Source: Kineosporia succinea
GTDB lineage: Bacteria > Actinomycetota > Actinomycetes > Actinomycetales > Kineosporiaceae
NCBI RefSeq assembly: GCF_030811555.1
Contig: NZ_JAUSQZ010000001.1
Span: 434,001-498,000 of the forward strand
Direction: 5' to 3'
Length of the DNA: 64,000 nucleotides
Each line of letters opens with the position of its first letter. Within the stretch, counting starts at the first letter, position 1. The notes beneath the pieces are model-generated. The model saw only the letters and a program-made list of their open reading frames with translations, made no database searches and was not told the origin of the DNA. Both the position numbers and the translations under genes were made by a program. Below, one piece after another: positions 59,886-64,000 of the stretch.

Positions 59886-61397
59886 ATGGCAAGCGCCTCT
59901 GTCCCGTCCGCCCGGCGCGGCTCGGCGACACACGAGGACGGGCACTGCGACCGGTCCGGCAGCTCTCACCCGGTGGCCGGCAGCCTGCACAACGTCTCGG
60001 CCGACGCCGCGCGCCGCCTCCAGCAGGCCGCGGTGCGCCGGGTCGTCTCCGGCGGTGGCCCCGAGATCGTGTACCAGCCGCAGCTCTCGCTCTCCCGGAT
60101 GACGGTCGAGGGCTACGAGGCGCTGGCCCGCTTCCCCGACTCCCCGATCCGCGGCACCGAGGACTGGTTCACCCGGGCGCGCGAGCTCGGCCTCGGCATC
60201 GCCCTGGAGACCTCGGCCGTGGAACGCGCCCTGGCCCGGCGCCACGAACGCCCGGCCGGCACCACGATCGCCGTCAACGTCTCGCCCGCCGTGCTGACCA
60301 GCCCGTCGTTCGCCTCGGTGCTGCCCGACGACCTGACCGGCGTCGAGATCGAGCTGACCGAGCACGAGTGGTCACCCGGCACCGGCCCGCTGCGCCGCAG
60401 CCTCGACCACCTGCGCGAGCGCGGCGCCCGGATCGCGATCGACGACGTCGGCACCGCGCACTCGGGTCTGCGCCGGGTCATCGACCTGTCACCCGACAAG
60501 CTCAAGCTCGACCGGGTGCTGGTGCAGGGCGTGGCGCACAGCTCGTCGAAGGCCGCACTGATCCGGGCCGTCGTCGACCTGGCCGAGCAGATCGGGGCCA
60601 CGGTCTGCGCCGAGGGTGTGGAGAACCTCGACGACCTGGAGGCCGTGGCCGACCTGGACGTCGCCTCGGCCCAGGGCTGGGCGATCGGCATGCCGGAGAG
60701 CGACTTCCGCGACGCCGAGCCCGGGGCGGTGCGCTCGGCCGAGGACCGGCTGGTGGTCATGCTGTCCGGAGGCCACCGCGCGAGCCTGCCCCCGCAGACC
60801 TACGCCGCGCAGTCCCCCACGGTCCCGATCCGGGTGGAGGCTCCCACCCCGGCGACGCCCGCCGTCCCGGGCTCTCAGCCCGGCGCGTCCCCCATCGATC
60901 TGCGCAGCACCCCGCCCGTGGCCGACGTGGAGGAACTGCTCACCCGCCTCACCACCGTCACCGACCTCCCCGCGCTGCACTCCCTGGTCGGCGGTTGCGG
61001 CCAGGTGCTCGGCGCCGACTCCATGGTCGTCAGCGTGCTCTCGGCCGACGGCGCCACCCTGGCCGCCGCGCATCACCCGGGCACGTTCGGCGAGACCTTC
61101 CCGCTCACCGGCTACCCCCTCACCCAGGTCTGCCTGAGCACCCGCACGGTGATCCCGGTCTACCGCGGCGACGAGCCGGTCACCGACCGCGCCCCCGGCG
61201 AGCAGAGCGAGTGCGACCTGCTGCACCGCACCGGTTTCGAGACCGTGCTGATGGTGCCCGTGATCAGCCGCGACCGGGTGATCGGCCTGCTGGAGTGCTA
61301 CCGCCGCGACGACGCCCCCTGGTCACGCCGCCAGATCCGCTCGGCCCGCACGGTCGCCGCGATGCTCGGACCGGTCATGGACGGCCTGCTCACCTAG
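59886..61397 (+). CDS. EAL-domain cyclic-di-GMP phosphodiesterase with C-terminal GAF domain
   Basis: EAL domains hydrolyse cyclic-di-GMP. All catalytic residues of active enzymes are visible: Glu in YEALARF, Asn in AVNVSP, Glu in EIELTEH, the Asp pair in AIDDVGTAHSG, Lys in KLKLDR, Glu in CAEGVEN and Gln in AQGWAIG. So the domain (about 55-290) should be active. A Pro-rich linker (300-345) follows, then a GAF-like sensor domain (about 350-500) that contains FETVLMVPVISRDRVIGLLECYR. It has no transmembrane segment, so the protein is cytosolic and GAF could bind a small ligand. The start is ATG 59886, with AGGGG 8 bases upstream. It lies within the GABA/polyamine region. Confidence 0.92.
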   Translation: MASASVPSARRGSATHEDGHCDRSGSSHPVAGSLHNVSADAARRLQQAAVRRVVSGGGPEIVYQPQLSLSRMTVEGYEALARFPDSPIRGTEDWFTRARELGLGIALETSAVERALARRHERPAGTTIAVNVSPAVLTSPSFASVLPDDLTGVEIELTEHEWSPGTGPLRRSLDHLRERGARIAIDDVGTAHSGLRRVIDLSPDKLKLDRVLVQGVAHSSSKAALIRAVVDLAEQIGATVCAEGVENLDDLEAVADLDVASAQGWAIGMPESDFRDAEPGAVRSAEDRLVVMLSGGHRASLPPQTYAAQSPTVPIRVEAPTPATPAVPGSQPGASPIDLRSTPPVADVEELLTRLTTVTDLPALHSLVGGCGQVLGADSMVVSVLSADGATLAAAHHPGTFGETFPLTGYPLTQVCLSTRTVIPVYRGDEPVTDRAPGEQSECDLLHRTGFETVLMVPVISRDRVIGLLECYRRDDAPWSRRQIRSARTVAAMLGPVMDGLLT

Positions 61398-61462
61398 GAC
61401 CACCCAGGCCCCCCAAGGCCACCCAGGCCCCCAAGATCCCCAAGGACCACCCAGGACAGGGC

Positions 61463-62929
61463 CTAACTGTCGAACCCCATCCCCATCCGGTCCAGCAGCC
61501 GCAGCCACGCGTTGCGCCGCCCGGCCGTCGCGTCCGCCCGTCCCAGACTCGCCCGGGTCAGCTGGATCCCCGCCCAGCGCAACGGTTCCGGCGGGAACGG
61601 CAGGGGCGGGCGGCGCACCATGGCCAGCCGCGTGCGCTCGTTCGACACCCCCTCGAGCAGGTCCAGCGCCACCGAGGCACCGAACCGCGACGCCCCCACC
61701 CCCAGCCCGGTGTACCCGTTCACCGAGACCACCTTGCGCCCCAGAGCCGGCTTCCACAGTGCCGTGAACCGGGTGCTCGTGTCGATCGCCCCGCCCCACG
61801 CATGCGTGAAACGCAGCCCGCGCACCTGCGGGAACGTGGTGAAGAAGTGCTCCGCCAGCCGTTTCGACGTCTCGGGGTGCCGCATCCGCCGCTGCGTCAG
61901 GTCCGAGCCGTAGTAGTACAGCGCGTCGTAACCACCCCAGACCACCCGCCGGTCGGGCGTCGTGCGGTAGTAGTGGAACTGGTTGCCCGCGTCCGAGATT
62001 CCCTGTCCCCCGTGCCATCCCAGATCGTCCCACTGCCGGTCACTGAGCGGCTCGGTCGCCAGCACGTGGTCCCACACCGGCACCGTGAACGGCCGCACGC
62101 GGCGCAACGGGCTGGGGAACACGTTGGTCGCCAGCACCACCCGGCTCGCCCTGACCGTATGGTTCCTGACGACGGTGGACGCGGGTGCCGCTGCCAGCCC
62201 CGTGTCCAGTCCCGTGGTCACGGACACCGCGACCCGCGAGCCCTCGTCCCGCACCCCCACCACCCGCGTCCCCTCGTACACCCGCACCCCGAGGGAAACC
62301 GCCGCCGCCGCCAGCCCGAGCACCAGGCGGGCCGGGTCGAGAACCGCCGTGGAGTCCGGGTCCACCGCCCCGCCGAGATACGTGTGTGACGAGGCGACCG
62401 CCCGGGCCTGGACCGCGTCCAGCATCGAGACCCGGCCACCCAGCTGCCGGGACGCGTCCACCTGAGCGGAGAGCGCATCCACCTGCCAGGGCTCGACCGC
62501 CGCGACCATCTCGCCCGCCCGCGTCCACCCGCAGTCGATGCCATGAGCCAGCACCGTGCGCTCGATCGCGTCGAGGTTCTCGCGGCCCAGCCGCTGCAGC
62601 AGCCCGATCTCGTCCGGCCACCGTGCCAGGCCGTTGGCCAGGCCGTGGGTCAGCGTCGCGGAGCAGAACCCGCCGTTGCGCCCACTCGCCGCCCACCCCA
62701 GGGAACCGGCCTCGACCAGGGCGACCACGCGTCCCGGATTCTGCTCCGCCGCCTGCAACGCCGCCCACAACCCGGTGAAACCGCCACCCACCACGAGCAG
62801 GTCGACCAGGAGGTCCGCGTCGACGGGCGGGTGCTGCGGACCGGTGAAACCGTCCAGCCACAACGGTGAATGCTTCACCCCGGCCAGGGATCCACCGGCC
62901 CAGGACTGCGTCTGCCCGTTCCGTGCCAT
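61463..62929 (-). CDS. FAD-dependent amine oxidase (PuuB/DAO family)
   Basis: A 488-residue flavoprotein with the dinucleotide-binding motif LLVVGGGFTGLWAALQA (about 44-60) and SLGWAASGRNGGFCSATL, characteristic of the gamma-glutamylputrescine oxidase (PuuB) and other DAO-family oxidases. The C-terminal GYTGLGVGASRFGASVALDLL supplies the second FAD contact. It probably oxidises an amine such as gamma-glutamylputrescine, releasing aldehyde and hydrogen peroxide. The start is ATG 62929. It is 22 bp after potC in the polyamine transporter operon; GabT/GabD next door could consume the GABA. The exact substrate is inferred from context. Confidence 0.88.
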   Translation of the reverse strand: MARNGQTQSWAGGSLAGVKHSPLWLDGFTGPQHPPVDADLLVDLLVVGGGFTGLWAALQAAEQNPGRVVALVEAGSLGWAASGRNGGFCSATLTHGLANGLARWPDEIGLLQRLGRENLDAIERTVLAHGIDCGWTRAGEMVAAVEPWQVDALSAQVDASRQLGGRVSMLDAVQARAVASSHTYLGGAVDPDSTAVLDPARLVLGLAAAAVSLGVRVYEGTRVVGVRDEGSRVAVSVTTGLDTGLAAAPASTVVRNHTVRASRVVLATNVFPSPLRRVRPFTVPVWDHVLATEPLSDRQWDDLGWHGGQGISDAGNQFHYYRTTPDRRVVWGGYDALYYYGSDLTQRRMRHPETSKRLAEHFFTTFPQVRGLRFTHAWGGAIDTSTRFTALWKPALGRKVVSVNGYTGLGVGASRFGASVALDLLEGVSNERTRLAMVRRPPLPFPPEPLRWAGIQLTRASLGRADATAGRRNAWLRLLDRMGMGFDS

Positions 62930-62951
62930 CCCCGGCCTCCCTGAGATCCGT

Positions 62952-63740
62952 CTACGGTTGTGAAACCCGGCGCCACCGGAACAGCTCAGCCGCCAGCACG
63001 ATCCCCATCGCCAGCAGGAACATCGCCGAGCCGATCACGTACGCGTCGGCCGGAATACCGCGCTGCGCCGAGACGTACACGAACTTCGGGAACGTGTTCA
63101 CGTCGCCGGACACGAAGTTGGTGATGATGAAGTCGTCGAACGACAGGCTGAACGCCAGCAGTGCCGCCCCCGCGATACCCGGCGCCACCAGCGGCAGGGT
63201 GATGCGGCGGAAGGTCTCGAACTCGTTCGCGTACAGGTCCTGCGCCGCCTGCTCCAGCCGCGGGTCGAGCGAGGCGATCCGGGCCTTCACCGCCACCACC
63301 ACGAAACTGATGCTGAACATGACGTGCGCGATCACGATGGTGGTGAAGCCCAGCGGGATGCGCATGTTCAGGAACAGCGTCAGCAGCGACGCGGCCAGCA
63401 CCACCTCGGGCGTGGCCATCGGCAGGAAGATGAGCAGGTTGGTGGGCGTGCGGCCACGGAACCGGTAGCGGGCCAGGGCGAACGCCACCATCGTGCCCAG
63501 CACCGTGGCCAGCACGGTCGAGGTCAGGCCGATCTTCAGGCTGTTACCCAGCGCGGTGCACACGTCGGGCGCGCTGCAGGGATTGGCCCAGTTCTCCAGC
63601 GTGAACCCGCGCCAGGTCAGGTTGCTGCGCGCGGGCCGGTTGAAGCTGAACACCATCACGTAGGCGATCGGCGTGAAGATGTAGATGAAGGCGATCACGC
63701 CGTAGACGTGCAGCGCGTGCCGGGAGAGCCACCGCTTCAT
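62952..63740 (-). CDS. potC: Polyamine ABC transporter permease (PotC-like)
   Basis: A 262-residue inner-membrane protein with six hydrophobic spans and the binding-protein-dependent transport motif EQAAQDLYANEFETFRRITL (EAA loop, about 177-196). The N-terminal LHVYGVIAFIYIFTPIAYV and FSLSFDDFIITNFVSG are typical of spermidine/putrescine permease PotC. The start is ATG 63740, overlapping the stop of the PotB gene as ATGA. With PotB, and an ATPase and binding protein presumably outside the window, it imports polyamines. Confidence 0.93.
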   Translation of the reverse strand: MKRWLSRHALHVYGVIAFIYIFTPIAYVMVFSFNRPARSNLTWRGFTLENWANPCSAPDVCTALGNSLKIGLTSTVLATVLGTMVAFALARYRFRGRTPTNLLIFLPMATPEVVLAASLLTLFLNMRIPLGFTTIVIAHVMFSISFVVVAVKARIASLDPRLEQAAQDLYANEFETFRRITLPLVAPGIAGAALLAFSLSFDDFIITNFVSGDVNTFPKFVYVSAQRGIPADAYVIGSAMFLLAMGIVLAAELFRWRRVSQP

Positions 63741-64000
63741 ACGAGCTCCTCCGTGCCGGCGCGGCGCACGTAGAGCACGACCAGCACCAGGATGATGGCC
63801 ATCAGCACGAAACTGAGCACCGCGGCGGTCGGGTAGTCGACGACCCGGAAGAATCGGCTCTCCACCACGTTGCCGACCATCGTGGTGCGGCTGTTGCCGA
63901 GCAGCGCCGCGTTCACGTAGTCGCCCGAGGCCGGGATGAACGTGAGCAGCGTGCCCGCCACCACCCCCGGCATCGACAGCGGGAAGGTGACCTTGCGCAG
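63737..64000 (-). CDS. potB: Polyamine ABC transporter permease (PotB-like), C-terminal part
   Basis: The last 87 codons of a permease gene whose start lies beyond the right edge. The segment LRKVTFPLSMPGVV is the end of the EAA loop. ASGDYVNAALLGNSRTTMVG is characteristic of PotB-type subunits, and a final membrane span precedes the C-terminus. Its stop overlaps the PotC gene start by 4 bp, so the two are coupled. The upstream ATPase/binding protein genes are presumably past the edge. Confidence 0.88.
   Translation of the reverse strand: MRKVTFPLSMPGVVAGTLLTFIPASGDYVNAALLGNSRTTMVGNVVESRFFRVVDYPTAAVLSFVLMAIILVLVVLYVRRAGTEELV

Overview
The window is a stretch of very GC-rich (about 70%) bacterial chromosome. 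It has strongly GC-biased third codon positions, many GTG and TTG starts, and 4-base ATGA/GTGA overlaps between genes. Its backbone follows the conserved actinobacterial order recA, DUF3046, lhr, clgR, cinA, pgsA, rimO, ftsK, rnj, dapA, thyA, dapB, M16 protease, pnp, rpsO, ribF, truB, rbfA, infB, ylxR, nusA, rimP, proS, rseP, ispG, GNAT, dxr. The organism is therefore an actinobacterium. A Kineosporia/Kineococcus-like relative is my guess from overall character only; no 16S rRNA gene is present to test it.

Layout. 1-4.5 kb: the 5' part of recA under a perfect LexA-type SOS palindrome, an ankyrin protein, and an ABC-2 exporter operon coupled to DUF3046. 4.6-9.6 kb: the large Lhr helicase. 9.9-14.6 kb: accessory genes with their own regulators (a tyrosine-phosphatase-like protein, FMN reductase and MarR with twin palindromic operators, an MFS pump with an ArsR-type regulator and a palindrome, and a Nei-type glycosylase). 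14.8-26.2 kb: clgR, cinA, pgsA, rimO, a NYN protein, ftsK, an SGNH hydrolase, RNase J and dapA. 26.5-28.5 kb: a HAD-thyA-folA operon. 28.5-33.7 kb: insertions into the backbone (GNAT, a membrane acyltransferase-like protein, ethanolamine ammonia-lyase EutBC, a small unknown gene) around dapB.

33.9-50.9 kb is the RNA and translation block: M16 protease, PNPase, S15, RibF, TruB, RbfA, DUF503, IF2, YlxR, NusA, RimP and ProRS, with a DUF4439 lipoprotein, a HAD protein and an actinobacterial unknown between rimP and proS. 51.1-56.7 kb holds rseP, ispG, a GNAT and dxr, but ispG-GNAT point the opposite way from dxr and rseP, a departure from the usual co-directional order. The break is bordered by minisatellite-like tandem repeats.

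56.7-64 kb looks like a putrescine/GABA utilisation region: divergent gabD and gabT, a PuuB-like FAD amine oxidase, and PotC/PotB polyamine permeases running off the right edge. An EAL-GAF cyclic-di-GMP phosphodiesterase gene lies inside it.

A recurring oddity is the number of short tandem arrays, each of a different sequence and period (9, 12, 14, 14-15, 18, 21-26 and 23 bp). All but one lie between genes; the exception is an in-frame array inside lhr. I saw no rRNA or tRNA genes, CRISPR arrays, insertion sequences or prophage genes.
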